Positions 18,589 through 28,362 are shown, numbered from the stretch's first letter. The stretch is DNA of 64,000 bases from Zoogloea dura (GCF_012927165.1 NZ_JABBGA010000025.1:1-64000); one strand, 5' to 3'. Numbers and translations are program-made. Notes: generated by a model from the sequence alone, not told the origin.

Positions 18589-19347
18589 TCAGGTGGCCAG
18601 CATGGCTTGATGCTTGCCGCCGAGGCCGAGATAGGCTTCGATCACGCGGGGGTCGTCGGCCAGCTGGTGGGCGGGGCCGTGCATGGCGATCTGGCCGGTT
18701 TCCAGCACGTAGGCGTAGTCGGCCACCTGCAGGGCGGCGCGGGCGTTCTGCTCGACCAGCAGGATGGACACGCCGCGACGGCGTAGCTCGGCGATGATGC
18801 GGAAGATCTCCCGCACGATCAGCGGCGCCAGGCCCAGGCTCGGCTCGTCCAGCATCAGCAGCTTGGGCTTGGCCATCAGGGCGCGGCCCACCGCCAGCAT
18901 CTGCCGCTCGCCACCCGACAGGGTGCCGGCCAGCTGGCTGCGCCGCTCCTTGAGGCGTGGGAACAGGGTGTAGATCTCTTCCATGGTATTGGCATGGTCG
19001 CGCAGGCCGCTGCGGTAGCGCTGGAAGGCGCCGAGCAGGAGGTTGTCCTCCACGCTCATCTCGCTGAACAGCTCGCGCTTCTCGGGCACCAGGTTCATGC
19101 CGCGGGCGACCATGCGCTCCACCTCGGGCACCACCTCGATGCTGCCGTCGAAGGCCACCTGGCCCTTCGACTCGAGCACCCCCATGATGGCCGACAGCAT
19201 GGTGGTCTTGCCGGCGCCGTTGGGGCCGATCACGGTGACGATCTGGCCCTCGCCCACCGTCAGGCTGGCATTGCTGAGGGCCTCGACCTTGCCATAGGAG
19301 ACGCTGAGGTCGCGGATCTCCAGCACGGTGTTGTTCGGATTTGCCAT
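18589..19347 (-). CDS. livF: Branched-chain-amino-acid-type ABC transporter ATPase LivF
   Basis: A 252-residue ATPase with Walker [17 protein letters not shown], signature [16 protein letters not shown] and Walker [14 protein letters not shown], all LivF-like. The start is taken as the ATG in the TGATG overlap with the upstream stop; a GTG three bases earlier is possible. GGGAGGGG precedes it. The system probably imports an aromatic or carboxylate substrate for the linked degradation operon rather than leucine. Confidence 0.92.
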   Translation of the reverse strand: MANPNNTVLEIRDLSVSYGKVEALSNASLTVGEGQIVTVIGPNGAGKTTMLSAIMGVLESKGQVAFDGSIEVVPEVERMVARGMNLVPEKRELFSEMSVEDNLLLGAFQRYRSGLRDHANTMEEIYTLFPRLKERRSQLAGTLSGGERQMLAVGRALMAKPKLLMLDEPSLGLAPLIVREIFRIIAELRRRGVSILLVEQNARAALQVADYAYVLETGQIAMHGPAHQLADDPRVIEAYLGLGGKHQAMLAT

Positions 19348-21149
19348 CACTCCACCCCTCCCAGATAGGCTTCGAGCACTGCCGGGTCCTTCTGGATCTC
19401 GTCGGGCAGGCCTTCGGCGATCTTCTGGCCGAATTCCATCACCACCACCCGGTCCACCAGGTTCATCACAAAGTCCATGTCGTGCTCGACGATCAACGTG
19501 GCCAGACCTTCACCGCGCAGCTTGCGCAGCAGGTCGCCGAGGGCCTGCTTTTCCTTGTGGCGCAGGCCGGCGGCAGGCTCGTCGAGGAGCAGCAGGCAGG
19601 GATCGGCACACAGGGCGCGGGCGATCTCGAGGATGCGCTGCTGGCCGAGGGCCAGGCTGCCCGCCTCGGCGTGCATGAACTCGCCCAGCCCGACCCGCTC
19701 GATCTGCCGGGCGGCCTCCTTGAGCAGGCGTGCCTCTTCGGCCCGGTCCAGGCGCCAGGCCGACGACAGCACGCCCTTGTCGCCGCGCAGGTGGGCGCCG
19801 ATGGCCACGTTCTCGAGCACGCTCATGGTGGGCAGCAGCTTGACGTGCTGGAAGGTGCGGCTCATGCCCATCCGGGCGATGTCGCGGGAATCCTTGCCGG
19901 CCACCGGCTGGCCCATGAACAGCACCTCGCCGGAGGTCGGCGTATCCACGCCGGAAAGCTGGTTGAACATGGTGCTCTTGCCGGCGCCGTTGGGGCCGAT
20001 CAGGGCCAGGATCTCGCCGGCCTTCACCTCCAGGCTCATGTTGTTGTTGGCCACCAGGCCGCCGAACTTGCGGGTCACCTTGCGCGCTTCGAGGATCAGC
20101 TCGCCGGCCTTCGGCGGCGTGCGTCGCGGCAGCGCCTCGGCAGACTCCTCGATGTGCTTGTTGTCGACCCGCACCGGCACCAGCCGGCGCAGCAGCGGCC
20201 ACAGGCCACCACGGGCGCGCTGCAGCACCAGGATCATCATCAGGCCGAAGACGATCACTTCGAAGTTGCCGGCCTGGCCCAGCAGCTTGGGCAGGATGTC
20301 CTGCAGCCACTGCTTGAGCAGGGTGATCACCCCGGCGCCCACCAGCGCGCCCCAGACGTGGCCGGCACCGCCGATCACCGCCATGAAGAGGTACTCGATA
20401 CCGATGTTGAGGCCGAAGGGCGTCGGATTGACGAAGCGCTGCATGTGGGCATACAGCCAGCCCGAGGCACAGGCGTGCAGGGCCGCGATCAGAAAGATCA
20501 CCATGCGCGAGCGGGAGGTGTTCACGCCCATCGCCTCGGCCATCACGATGCCGCCCTTGAGGGCGCGGATGGCCCGGCCTTCGCGGGAGTCGAGCAGGTT
20601 CTGGGTGGTCAGCACGGCCGCCAGCAGGAAGGCCCAGATCAGGTAGAAGATCTTCTCGCCGGTGTCGAGGACGATGCCGAACAGGCTGATCGGCGGAATG
20701 CCGGTGAGGCCGGAATGGCCGCCCAGGCTTTCCGAGGTGCCGAACAGGAAGTACAGGCTGATCCCCCAGGCCATCGTCCCGAGCGGCAGGAAGTGGCCGG
20801 ACAGGCGCAGGGTCAGGGAACCCAGCAGCAGCGCCACCACGGCGGTCAGCAGCAGGCCGGCCAGCAGGGTCAGCCACGGCGAGGCGCCGATCCAGGCCAG
20901 CCAGCCCGGCAGGGAGGTCATGGTGGTCAGGGTGGCGGTGGTGTAGGCCCCCAGGCCGACGAAGGCCGCCTGGCCGAAGCTGGTCAGGCCGCCGACACCA
21001 GTCAGCAGCACCAGCCCCAGGGACACCATGGCGTACAGGCCGATGTAGTTGAGCAGGGTCACCGAGAAGGGCGACAGGAACAGGGGCGCCGCGGCCAGCA
21101 GGGCCAGGAAGGCCCCGAGGACCAGGCGCGGAGACAGCTTGGCGTTCAT
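19347..21149 (-). CDS. Fused ABC permease-ATPase (LivM-LivG)
   Basis: A 600-residue fusion. The N-terminal part (about 1-330) is a LivM-type permease with [33 protein letters not shown] and [22 protein letters not shown]. After a linker, about residues 350-600 are a LivG-type ATPase with [32 protein letters not shown] and [11 protein letters not shown]. Separate livM and livG are the norm, but such fusions occur in aromatic-substrate transporters. It starts in an ATGA overlap with livH and ends in a TGATG overlap with livF. Confidence 0.93.
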   Translation of the reverse strand: MNAKLSPRLVLGAFLALLAAAPLFLSPFSVTLLNYIGLYAMVSLGLVLLTGVGGLTSFGQAAFVGLGAYTTATLTTMTSLPGWLAWIGASPWLTLLAGLLLTAVVALLLGSLTLRLSGHFLPLGTMAWGISLYFLFGTSESLGGHSGLTGIPPISLFGIVLDTGEKIFYLIWAFLLAAVLTTQNLLDSREGRAIRALKGGIVMAEAMGVNTSRSRMVIFLIAALHACASGWLYAHMQRFVNPTPFGLNIGIEYLFMAVIGGAGHVWGALVGAGVITLLKQWLQDILPKLLGQAGNFEVIVFGLMMILVLQRARGGLWPLLRRLVPVRVDNKHIEESAEALPRRTPPKAGELILEARKVTRKFGGLVANNNMSLEVKAGEILALIGPNGAGKSTMFNQLSGVDTPTSGEVLFMGQPVAGKDSRDIARMGMSRTFQHVKLLPTMSVLENVAIGAHLRGDKGVLSSAWRLDRAEEARLLKEAARQIERVGLGEFMHAEAGSLALGQQRILEIARALCADPCLLLLDEPAAGLRHKEKQALGDLLRKLRGEGLATLIVEHDMDFVMNLVDRVVVMEFGQKIAEGLPDEIQKDPAVLEAYLGGVE

Positions 21150-22183
21150 TCTTCTTCCTCCACATGGCGGCTGTTGAGGGAACGCCACAGCAGCACGGGG
21201 ATGATCAGGGTGAAGACAATGACTTCCTTGTAGGCACTGGCCCAGAAGGAGGAGAAGGACTCCAGCTGGCCGACCAGCAGCGCACCCAGGGCGGCCAGGG
21301 GGTAGCTGCCCAGCCCGCCGATGATGGCGGCCACGAAGCCCTTGAGGGCGATCAGGAAGCCGGTGTCGTAATACACGGTGGTGATGGGCGCGATCAGCAC
21401 ACCCGACAGGGCCCCGATGAAGGCGGCCAGGAAGAAGGTGAGCTTGCCGGCCAGCGACGGGGAGATCCCCATCAGCCGCGCGCCCACCCGGTTCATGGCG
21501 GTGGCCCGCAGGGCCTTGCCGTAGAGGGTGCGCTCAAAGAACTGGAACAGGGCGACGATCAGGGTCAGCGACACGGCGACGATGACCAGGGTTTGACCGG
21601 GCACCATCAGCGGGCCCAGATCGAGCACGGCCTCCGAGAACGCCGGGGTACGCTGGCCTTCGGCACCGAAGAACAGCAGGCCCATGCCGACCATGGTCAG
21701 GTGAGCGGCGACGGACACGATCAGCAGGATCAGGATCGGCGCGGAGGCGATCGGCTGATACACCAGCCGGTACATCTGCGGGCCCATCGGCACGACGATG
21801 GCCAGGGCCAGGGCCACCTGGGCCAGCTGGGGCAGGCTCTGCAGGGGCACTACGCTCAACAGTGCGGCCAGGCCCAGGGGATAGGCCAGGTTCCAGCCCG
21901 CCACGCCAAGCAGCCTGCCCGGCCGCCCGGCACGCAGGGCGGGGACACCGTCCACCACGGTCACGGCGACACCCAGGCCAACCAGCAGCCACAGGGTGGT
22001 CGGCACCACGCCGGCCTGCAGCATGGCCAGGGTCAGGGCACCGTAGGCGACAAACTCGCCCTGGGGGATGAAGATGACCCGGGTGACGGCAAAGACCAGC
22101 ACCAGGGCCAGGGCCAACAGCGCATAGATCGCACCGTTGGTGATGCCGTCCTGCACGAGCATCAACGCAATCGGAAATTCCAT
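21146..22183 (-). CDS. livH: ABC transporter permease LivH
   Basis: A 345-residue permease with LivH family features: ALALVLVFAVTRVIFIPQGEFVAYGAL, RTLYGKALRATAMNRVGARLMGI and FLIALKGFVAAIIGGLGSYPLAALGALLVG. It has about eight membrane segments. The start at 22183 (MEFPIALMLVQDGITNGAIY) fits the family. A hairpin separates it from livJ, as often seen where the binding protein is needed in excess. Confidence 0.92.
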   Translation of the reverse strand: MEFPIALMLVQDGITNGAIYALLALALVLVFAVTRVIFIPQGEFVAYGALTLAMLQAGVVPTTLWLLVGLGVAVTVVDGVPALRAGRPGRLLGVAGWNLAYPLGLAALLSVVPLQSLPQLAQVALALAIVVPMGPQMYRLVYQPIASAPILILLIVSVAAHLTMVGMGLLFFGAEGQRTPAFSEAVLDLGPLMVPGQTLVIVAVSLTLIVALFQFFERTLYGKALRATAMNRVGARLMGISPSLAGKLTFFLAAFIGALSGVLIAPITTVYYDTGFLIALKGFVAAIIGGLGSYPLAALGALLVGQLESFSSFWASAYKEVIVFTLIIPVLLWRSLNSRHVEEEE

Positions 22184-22250
22184 GGACAAACCCTCGTACA
22201 AGACACCGCCCCATGGCGGTTGAACCGGGCGCTCCCCACTGGAACGCCCG

Positions 22251-22279
22251 CGCCAGCCGGACCGGAGACCCGGCCGGCG
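22251..22279 (-). terminator. Intercistronic hairpin between livJ and livH
   Basis: A ten-base inverted repeat CGCCAGCCGG / CCGGCCGGCG with one mismatch and a nine-base loop follows livJ on the minus strand. No T-run follows, so it is more likely a 3'-stabilising or partial attenuation structure than a full terminator. It would raise the binding protein over the permeases. Confidence 0.5.
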
Positions 22280-22289
22280 CACACGACGC

Positions 22290-23435
22290 TTACTGGATCA
22301 GGGTCCACTTGCCGTCCTTGACGGCGATGAGTTCGCGGCCCCGCTCGTCAAAGCCGCTGTGGTCGGCCGCCGTCATGTTGTAAACACCCTGGGTGGCGGG
22401 CATGTCCTTGGTCTGCTCGAGGGCGTCACGCAGGGCGGCACGGAAGGCCGGGGTGCCCGGCTTGCCCTTGGCAGCGGCGTGGGGGATCGCGTTCTTGAGC
22501 AGCAGGCCGGCATCGAAGACGTTGCCGCCGAAGGTGGCCGGCTTGGATCCGTTCAGCTTCTCGTAGGCGTTCACGTAGTCGATGGCGATCTTCTTGGACG
22601 GGTGGCTGTCGGAGATCTGGTCCAGCACCAGCATCAGGCTGGCGGCCAGCACCGTGCCCTCGACCTTCTTGCCGCCGAGCTTCAGGAACTCGGGCAGCGC
22701 GGCGCCATGGGTCTGGTAGACCTTGCCCCGGTAGCCCTGATCGTAGAGGGTGATCTGCGGCAGCACGGCCGGCGTGCCGGGTGCAGCGATCAGCACGGCG
22801 TCGGGTTTGGACATCAGCACCTTGAGGCCCTGGGCGGTCACCGAGCTGTCGCTGCGCTGGAAGCGCTCGCTGGACACCACCTTGATGCCCTTGCGGCCGG
22901 CGCTCTCGGTGAAGACCTTGGCCCAGTTTTCACCGTAGGGGTCGGAGGTGCCGATGAAACCCACGGTCTTGATCCCGCTCTTGGCCATGTGGCCGACCAG
23001 CGCATCGGCGATCAGCTGGTCGTTCTGGGTGGTCTTGAAGACCCACTTCTTCTGCTCGTTCATCGGCAGCACCACCGCGGCGGTGCCCACCGGCGCCAGC
23101 AGCGGCACGCCGGCTTCGGCGGCGAACTGGATGACGCCCATGGCGTTCGGAGAGCCGGACGGTCCGATGATGGCATCCACGTTCTCTTCGCTGATCAGCT
23201 TCTTGATCGCCACCACCGAGGCGGTGGGATCGCTGCCGTCATCCAACGGAATGTACTGCACCGTGAGGTTGCCGACCTTGGTCGGCATCAGTGGCACGGA
23301 GTTCTTCTGGGGAATGCCCACCATCGCCACCGGGCCGGTGGAGGACGATACGACGCCCACCTTCACCTGAGCCCACGCCGCCCCGGAAAACAGGGCACCC
23401 ATCACTACCGACGCTACCAGACGCTTGCATTTCAT
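22290..23435 (-). CDS. livJ: Periplasmic substrate-binding protein (LivJ-type)
   Basis: A 381-residue Leu/Ile/Val-binding-type protein with a signal peptide (MKCKRLVASVVMGALFSGAAWA), then QVKVGVVSSSTGPVAMVG and GPSGSPNAMGVIQFAAEAGVPLLAPVGTAAVV. This family includes many aromatic-acid binding proteins. The start at 23435 gives a proper signal peptide; the longer frame does not. First gene of livJHMGF; the 363-nt upstream region carries a 15-bp sequence also found at the iacH promoter, supporting a role in auxin or related aromatic uptake. Confidence 0.9.
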   Translation of the reverse strand: MKCKRLVASVVMGALFSGAAWAQVKVGVVSSSTGPVAMVGIPQKNSVPLMPTKVGNLTVQYIPLDDGSDPTASVVAIKKLISEENVDAIIGPSGSPNAMGVIQFAAEAGVPLLAPVGTAAVVLPMNEQKKWVFKTTQNDQLIADALVGHMAKSGIKTVGFIGTSDPYGENWAKVFTESAGRKGIKVVSSERFQRSDSSVTAQGLKVLMSKPDAVLIAAPGTPAVLPQITLYDQGYRGKVYQTHGAALPEFLKLGGKKVEGTVLAASLMLVLDQISDSHPSKKIAIDYVNAYEKLNGSKPATFGGNVFDAGLLLKNAIPHAAAKGKPGTPAFRAALRDALEQTKDMPATQGVYNMTAADHSGFDERGRELIAVKDGKWTLIQ

Positions 23436-23798
23436 GATGTTCGATCTCCGTTCAAAGGTTGGAACTGCCTGCTTCGATCTGCCTGCCGCCCAGCGCAGGG
23501 AAAACATGATTCACACATCAGCCAAAGCGAATCAATTCACGTGATTTTTCACGTTTATATAGAAAAATAAAGCCGTTTGCACTGCCCCTTTTTGAAGAAA
23601 CTCCTGCCCTTCATCCAGTTTCCGCAGCGCATCACGGACAATATTGAAGAGCATTCTTCATGCCATTTCCGCAAAATTGGCGGAACTCAGGCTTTCCGGG
23701 GCCTTCGGGAGCACTTCGAATTGGCATCCTTTACGTCCTGCCATATTGCAGTGCAGCGCCCCGATTTATTGCACCAATTACGTGCCCATTCCGGCGGA
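23436..23798 (-). promoter_or_regulatory. Leader/promoter region of livJ, no gene
   Basis: No convincing gene lies in these 363 nt. The part proximal to livJ (23501-23580) is AT-rich and holds the shared TTCACGTGATTTTTC element at 23536-23550 plus a TGATGTGTGAATCA near-palindrome (minus-strand reading) nearer the gene, which resembles the iacH operator. The distal part, next to the tautomerase stop, shows no clear signal. Confidence 0.5.
23536..23550 (-). promoter_or_regulatory. 15-bp element shared with the iacH upstream region
   Basis: The minus strand reads GAAAAATCACGTGAA, identical over 15 bases to plus-strand 31700-31714 upstream of iacH. The CACGTG core is palindromic. It lies about 100 nt upstream of livJ. 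A common regulator of transport and catabolism would explain the match. Confidence 0.5.
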
Positions 23799-24203
23799 TC
23801 AGCGGCCGAGGGACTTGGCGGTCACGCCCTGCATGCCGAAGTCGGTATTGGCCACATCGAAGATCATGACCCGGACCGGCGCCGGAGGAATCGCCAGGAC
23901 TTCATCCACCACCCCCGTCAGGGCACCGATCAGCGCTTCCTTCTGGGCATCCGTGCGACCACTGATGAGAAAGGCATGAATCGTCGGACCGCCCGGTGAG
24001 AGCGGCCCGCCGGCCCGCGCCTCGGCGGCCAGCACGACGCCGCCGGCACAGATGTGGGCACGCGGCAGCTCGATCAGGAAGATCCGCACCGACGCTTTGG
24101 GGGCGGCAATGCTGTCGACCACCGCATCGGTCATGCGGACCAACAGGGTTTCCTTCTGCGCCTCGGAATAACCCTCGACCAGATAGACATTCAGATTTGG
24201 CAT
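23799..24203 (-). CDS. Tandem 4-oxalocrotonate-tautomerase-like protein
   Basis: A 134-residue protein made of two tautomerase repeats: MPNLNVYLVEGYSEAQKETLLVRMTDAVVDSI at the start, and PTIHAFLISGRTDAQKEALIGALTGVVDEVL from about residue 72. Removal of Met exposes Pro1, the catalytic base of the superfamily; the second repeat also starts with Pro but internally. The fused arrangement recalls the cis-CaaD and fused-4-OT groups (about 130-150 residues). It follows iacG by 60 nt and is probably the last gene of the iac transcript, perhaps isomerising an intermediate. Not part of the canonical iacHABICDEFG set. Confidence 0.75.
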   Translation of the reverse strand: MPNLNVYLVEGYSEAQKETLLVRMTDAVVDSIAAPKASVRIFLIELPRAHICAGGVVLAAEARAGGPLSPGGPTIHAFLISGRTDAQKEALIGALTGVVDEVLAIPPAPVRVMIFDVANTDFGMQGVTAKSLGR

Positions 24204-24263
24204 GGCCTCAGCCTTTCCGGATATTCATTTCGGCAATATGCAAGAAAATGGTCACGACGAAAC

Positions 24264-24767
24264 TCAACCCGCCGCGCGCATTTCCTCGCCGACCCGGTGG
24301 TAATTGCGATTGAAATAGACCAGCCCCGGACGCGGATCGCTCCGGCGCACCTGGACCACTTCGCAATAGAAGATGCTGTGGGAGCCGACGTCGTGAATCT
24401 GGGCAATGCGGCAATCGAAATTCACCAGGGCATCGTCGAGGGCCGGGCTGCCGGTTTCCAGGGCCTGCCAGGCGCTCCGCTGGAAACGCTCTTCCATGCT
24501 CACGTTGCGGTCTGCAAACAGGCCGGACAGACCTTGCTGGTCGGCCCCCAGCAGATTGACGCAGAGCACTCCGTTGGCGGTGAAGAAGCGATGGGCGTAG
24601 GACGAACGGTTCATGCACACCAGCAGGGTCGGCGGCTGGTCGGTGACACTGCAGACGGCGGTGGCGGTAAAGCCGGCGAGGCCTTCCTGGCCACCCGTGG
24701 TGATCACGTTGACGGCGCCACTGAGCATGGCCATGCCGTTACGGAATTCATTGGTATCGATCATCAT
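24264..24767 (-). CDS. iacG: Flavin reductase IacG
   Basis: A 167-residue FMN-binding flavin:NAD(P)H oxidoreductase of the HpaC/RutF type (FRNGMAMLSGAVNVITTGGQEGLAGFTATAVCSVTDQPPTLLVCMNRS split across its flavin fold; GSHSIFYCEVVQVR near the end). It supplies reduced flavin to the IacA oxygenase. The position, last in the iacHABICDEFG order, supports the name. It starts 23 nt after iacF. Confidence 0.87.
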   Translation of the reverse strand: MMIDTNEFRNGMAMLSGAVNVITTGGQEGLAGFTATAVCSVTDQPPTLLVCMNRSSYAHRFFTANGVLCVNLLGADQQGLSGLFADRNVSMEERFQRSAWQALETGSPALDDALVNFDCRIAQIHDVGSHSIFYCEVVQVRRSDPRPGLVYFNRNYHRVGEEMRAAG

Positions 24768-24790
24768 GGCTCTCCTTGGGGATGATCAGG

Positions 24791-25753
24791 CTAGAGGTCC
24801 AGCACCAGGGTGTCGCTGAGGGAACGGGAACAGCACAGCAGGATCTGGTCGTTGTCGGCCTTCTCCTCGTCGGTCAGGAAGACATCCCGGTGGTCGGGCG
24901 TGCCCTCGAGCACGTTGCACAGGCAGGTGCCGCAGACGCCCTGCTCGCAGGACACCTTGATCTTGATGCCGACACCGGCCAGGGCGTCGACGATGGTCTG
25001 GCCTTCGGCCACATGCACCGTCTTGCCGGATTTCTTCAGGGCCACGTCGAAGGCCTTGCCGCCCGCGCTGGGCGCCTCGACCTGGAAGTACTCCTTGTGG
25101 ATCTGCCCGGCGGACAGCCCCAGGCGGCCCGCTTCGGCGATGACCCAGTCCATGAAGCCGGAGGGGCCGCAGACGTACAGGTGGGTTCCCGCATCGGCAC
25201 CGGTCAGCACTTCAACCAGGTTCAGGCGCTGCTCCACCGCACCGTCGTCGAAGTGGGTGTGCACCTGGGCGCGGAAGGGCGCAGCCGCCAACTCGTCGAG
25301 GAAGGCACAGGACGAACGGGTGCGCCCGCTGTAATGCAGCTCGAAAGGCTTGTCCTGGGCCGACAGGGTGTGCGCCATGGCGATCATGGGCGTCACGCCG
25401 ATACCGCCGCCCACCAGGATGCTGCGGCGTGCGCCGGCCTCCAGCGGGAAGAGGTTGCGCGGCACCCCGATCTCGACCACGGTGCCTTCGCGGAGGCGCT
25501 CGTGGGCGGCGATGGAGCCACCGCGGGAATTCGGATCCTTGAGGATGCCAAGGCGGTAAACCTGGCGATCGGCGGGATTGCCGCACAGGGAATACTGGCG
25601 CACCAGCCCCTCGCCCAGATGCAGGTCCACGTGGGCCCCCGCCTCGAAGGGGGGCAGTTCGCCACCGTCTGCGGGTGCCAGGTCGAGGACGAGAACGCCC
25701 TGGCCCTGGGACTCGCTGCGGCGTACGACAACCCGGAGCGTTTCTTCAGACAT
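24791..25753 (-). CDS. iacF: Rieske oxygenase reductase IacF (FMN/NAD/2Fe-2S)
   Basis: A 320-residue phthalate-dioxygenase-reductase-type protein. It has an N-terminal flavin domain (RQYSLCGNP), a nucleotide domain (SILVGGGIGVTPMIAMA and LYVCGPSGFMDWV) and a C-terminal plant-type 2Fe-2S ferredoxin with CEQGVCGTCLC and a distal Cys (ILLCCSRS). It passes electrons from NADH to the IacCD oxygenase. Cytoplasmic. Confidence 0.9.
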   Translation of the reverse strand: MSEETLRVVVRRSESQGQGVLVLDLAPADGGELPPFEAGAHVDLHLGEGLVRQYSLCGNPADRQVYRLGILKDPNSRGGSIAAHERLREGTVVEIGVPRNLFPLEAGARRSILVGGGIGVTPMIAMAHTLSAQDKPFELHYSGRTRSSCAFLDELAAAPFRAQVHTHFDDGAVEQRLNLVEVLTGADAGTHLYVCGPSGFMDWVIAEAGRLGLSAGQIHKEYFQVEAPSAGGKAFDVALKKSGKTVHVAEGQTIVDALAGVGIKIKVSCEQGVCGTCLCNVLEGTPDHRDVFLTDEEKADNDQILLCCSRSLSDTLVLDL

Positions 25754-25790
25754 TTTTGTGTTTTCCCTTCTGTTGGTTTCGCGTCGCCGC

Positions 25791-26531
25791 TCAGCGCATG
25801 AAGATGCCGCCGTTCACATCCCAGGCGGCGCCGGTGGCGAAGTCGGCTTCGACGGAGGCCAGTTGCACGACCAGGCTGGCGACGAACTCGGGGTTGCCGA
25901 GACGCTTCACCGGAATCATTTCGATGAGCTTCTCGAGGCGCTCGGGTGGCACGGCAGCCCGCACCGAGGGCAGCTCCATGGGGCCGGGGGCGATGGCGTT
26001 GACGGTGACACCGGAGGCCGCCAGCTCGCGGGCGAAGATCTTGGTGAGGGTCAGGATGCCCCCCTTCGACGCGGCGTAATGGGCGCCGGATGCGGTGCCG
26101 CCGTTCTGCCCGGCCAGGGAGGCGACGTTGATGAGGCGGCCGTAACCGGCCTGCCCCATCGCCGCACCGAACACCTGGCAGCCGAGGAAGGTGCCGCGCA
26201 GGTTGATCGCCAGCACCTTGTCGAACTCTTCCGGGGTGATCTGCATCACCGGCGTGGTGGGCGTGATGGCGGCGTTGTTGACCACCACGTGCAGCCCGCC
26301 CCAGCGTTGCTGGACGGCGGCCAGGGCGGCCTCGAAGGCCGCCTTCTGCATCACGTCCAGGGCCAGCGGCAGAACCGTGTCGCCGCTCGCGTCCAGCTGC
26401 CCGGCCGCGGCACGGGCCATGTCTTCGGACACGTCGGTGAGGACCAGCTTGTAGCCGGCCGCATGCAGGCGCCGGGCGATGATGTTGCCGAGGCCTTGGG
26501 CGGCACCGGTCACGAGTGCGACTTGGCTCAT
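25791..26531 (-). CDS. iacE: Short-chain dehydrogenase IacE
   Basis: A 246-residue SDR with cofactor motif TGAAQGLGNIIA, NNAA at the central strand (VVNNAAITPTTP) and the catalytic Ser-x12-Tyr-x3-Lys (VASLAGQNGGTASGAHYAASKGG). The start at 26531 (MSQVALVTGAAQG) is right for the fold; the upstream extension overlaps iacD. In the IAA pathway IacE is thought to act on a hydroxylated oxindole intermediate. Confidence 0.88.
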   Translation of the reverse strand: MSQVALVTGAAQGLGNIIARRLHAAGYKLVLTDVSEDMARAAAGQLDASGDTVLPLALDVMQKAAFEAALAAVQQRWGGLHVVVNNAAITPTTPVMQITPEEFDKVLAINLRGTFLGCQVFGAAMGQAGYGRLINVASLAGQNGGTASGAHYAASKGGILTLTKIFARELAASGVTVNAIAPGPMELPSVRAAVPPERLEKLIEMIPVKRLGNPEFVASLVVQLASVEADFATGAAWDVNGGIFMR

Positions 26532-26541
26532 GCAGCGCTCC

Positions 26542-27018
26542 TTACGGGATGTAGCCGATGCACTGCAGCGCATCGGAGGAGTTGAGCAGGCGCACCACCT
26601 TCTGCTGGATGCGGAAGCTGTCACCGTCGCGGACCAGGGTGTAGGTCAGGTTGGCGGTGTAGTGCTTCTGGATCTCCTTGCGGAACTCCCGCAGGTTCTG
26701 GGCACAGCGCACGGTGACGGTCTTGCCGTCGTCGGCGAGGATGCGGAAGCGCGACACGCTGCGGATGGTGCGCGGCGCCGGGGAGGTGGAGATGGACTCG
26801 CCGCTGCCCAGACGGGCCACACGCAGATTGCGCATCTTGGCGTCGTCGCAGGCGTAGTTGAGGGTGTTGGCGAAGTCGGTCTCGTCCGGGTTGATCGGCA
26901 CGATGTACAGGCCCTTCTCTTCCCACAGGGCGAGCCACTCGGGGTACTCGCCGTGGTCGAGCATGTCGGCTTCCTGGCTGATAAAGGCGCTGGCTTGGTT
27001 GAGCAGTTCAATGTTCAT
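26542..27018 (-). CDS. iacD: Rieske oxygenase small subunit IacD
   Basis: A 158-residue ring-hydroxylating dioxygenase beta subunit (SnoaL-like cone): NQASAFISQEADMLDHGEYPEWLALWEEKGLYIVP and NLTYTLVRDGDSFRIQQKVVRLLN. It forms the structural partner of IacC and begins 16 nt after its stop. Confidence 0.9.
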   Translation of the reverse strand: MNIELLNQASAFISQEADMLDHGEYPEWLALWEEKGLYIVPINPDETDFANTLNYACDDAKMRNLRVARLGSGESISTSPAPRTIRSVSRFRILADDGKTVTVRCAQNLREFRKEIQKHYTANLTYTLVRDGDSFRIQQKVVRLLNSSDALQCIGYIP

Positions 27019-27034
27019 GGCTTCGTCCTCCGCC

Positions 27035-28300
27035 TCAGGCGGTCATCAGTTTTTTCCATTGGCGGTAGGCGGCACGCATGCCGGTTTCCGCACTCACGTC
27101 GCTGCGGCGGCCATCGGCCGTTTCCTGTTCCTTGGCAAGGCCGCGGTTGAGCAGGATCCACTGGTCGGTGCCGGCGTTGGAGCCCTTCTGCACGCGCTCC
27201 CAGGCTTCCGAGTCATCGGGGGTGCCGAAGCCCATCGGCCCCTGGAAGTGTTCGTGCATGCGCAGGCGGGCGCGATTGCCGGCCTCGGGGCCGCCGTCCA
27301 TGGTGATCACCGCGTGGTGGATCTCGGTCTCGGTCACCGACACCGGGCGCAGCACCCGGAAGAAGGCCATGGAGCAGGCGATGTTCGGGAAGATGTTGAG
27401 GTTGAAGCCGGAACCACCCACCGCACGCACGATGCGGCGCACCTGGTCTTCGGGGTAGTCGGCGCGCAGCTCCTCGGCCAGCGCGGCGAAGCGCTCGGGG
27501 ATGGGGGCATCGAGGTTGGCCTCCAGGTCCACCAGGTCGGGGATCATGACCATCACGCTGTGGCCGTTGCCCAGGTCTTCCACAAAGCCCGGCCCTTCGA
27601 CAAAGTCGAGCATCTCTTCGGTCTGCTTGTCCACCGAGGACAGGAAGGACTTGTGCACCAGCGGGAAGTGATAGGCGTCGGTGGTGTTCTCGAGCTGGAT
27701 CTTCCAGTTGCCGGGGAAGCGGAAGCGATGCTCGCCGCCCACCTTGACCGGGAAGCCGCCGCCCTGCTTCATGAACAGGTCCATCCACTTCTTGGCCGGG
27801 CCGAGGAAATCGACGAGGGGCTCGATATCGTCCTTGAAAGTGGCGAAGATCATGCCGGCGTATTCCTCGACGCGCAGCTTGACCAGCGGGTAGTCGGCCT
27901 TGTCGAGCAGGTCACCATAGCTCTCCGGGCTGGGCACGCCGCGCAGGGCGCCGTCCAGGGAGTAGCTCCAGCCGTGGTAGGGGCACACGAAGCTGTTGGT
28001 CTTGCCCTTGTGGCCTTCGCAGACGGTGGCGGCGCGGTGGCGGCAGCGGTTGAGCAGCACATGCACCTGCTGCTTGCGGTCGCGCACGGTCACCACCGGC
28101 TGGCGGCCGATGTAGCCGGTCTTGTAGCTGCCGGCTTCGGGGATCTCGCTGGTGTGGGCAACCCACACCCAGGTGTTGGCGAAGACCTTGTCCATCTCCG
28201 TCTCGAAGATGGCGGGGTCGGTGTACAGGGAGGTATGCACCCGGTCGTGCTGGACCAGGTCGGCCAGGGTGTGGCCCTTGCTAGTGGCTTGGCTTGTCAT
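27035..28300 (-). CDS. iacC: Rieske oxygenase large subunit IacC
   Basis: A 421-residue ring-hydroxylating oxygenase alpha subunit. The Rieske ligands are C86-x-H88 and C106-x2-H109 (CRHRAATVCEGHKGK and VCPYHGWSY). The mononuclear iron ligands H211 and H216 lie in NTTDAYHFPLVHKSF, with bridging Asp208. IacC with IacD, fed by IacF, is required in the conversion of IAA to catechol. The synteny makes the assignment stronger than the motif alone. Confidence 0.92.
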   Translation of the reverse strand: MTSQATSKGHTLADLVQHDRVHTSLYTDPAIFETEMDKVFANTWVWVAHTSEIPEAGSYKTGYIGRQPVVTVRDRKQQVHVLLNRCRHRAATVCEGHKGKTNSFVCPYHGWSYSLDGALRGVPSPESYGDLLDKADYPLVKLRVEEYAGMIFATFKDDIEPLVDFLGPAKKWMDLFMKQGGGFPVKVGGEHRFRFPGNWKIQLENTTDAYHFPLVHKSFLSSVDKQTEEMLDFVEGPGFVEDLGNGHSVMVMIPDLVDLEANLDAPIPERFAALAEELRADYPEDQVRRIVRAVGGSGFNLNIFPNIACSMAFFRVLRPVSVTETEIHHAVITMDGGPEAGNRARLRMHEHFQGPMGFGTPDDSEAWERVQKGSNAGTDQWILLNRGLAKEQETADGRRSDVSAETGMRAAYRQWKKLMTA

Positions 28301-28362
28301 GGTGTGTCTTCCTTGTTTCTCAATCTCTAGGGTTCGCTAAACGGAGCCTGGCTGAACGGCAA

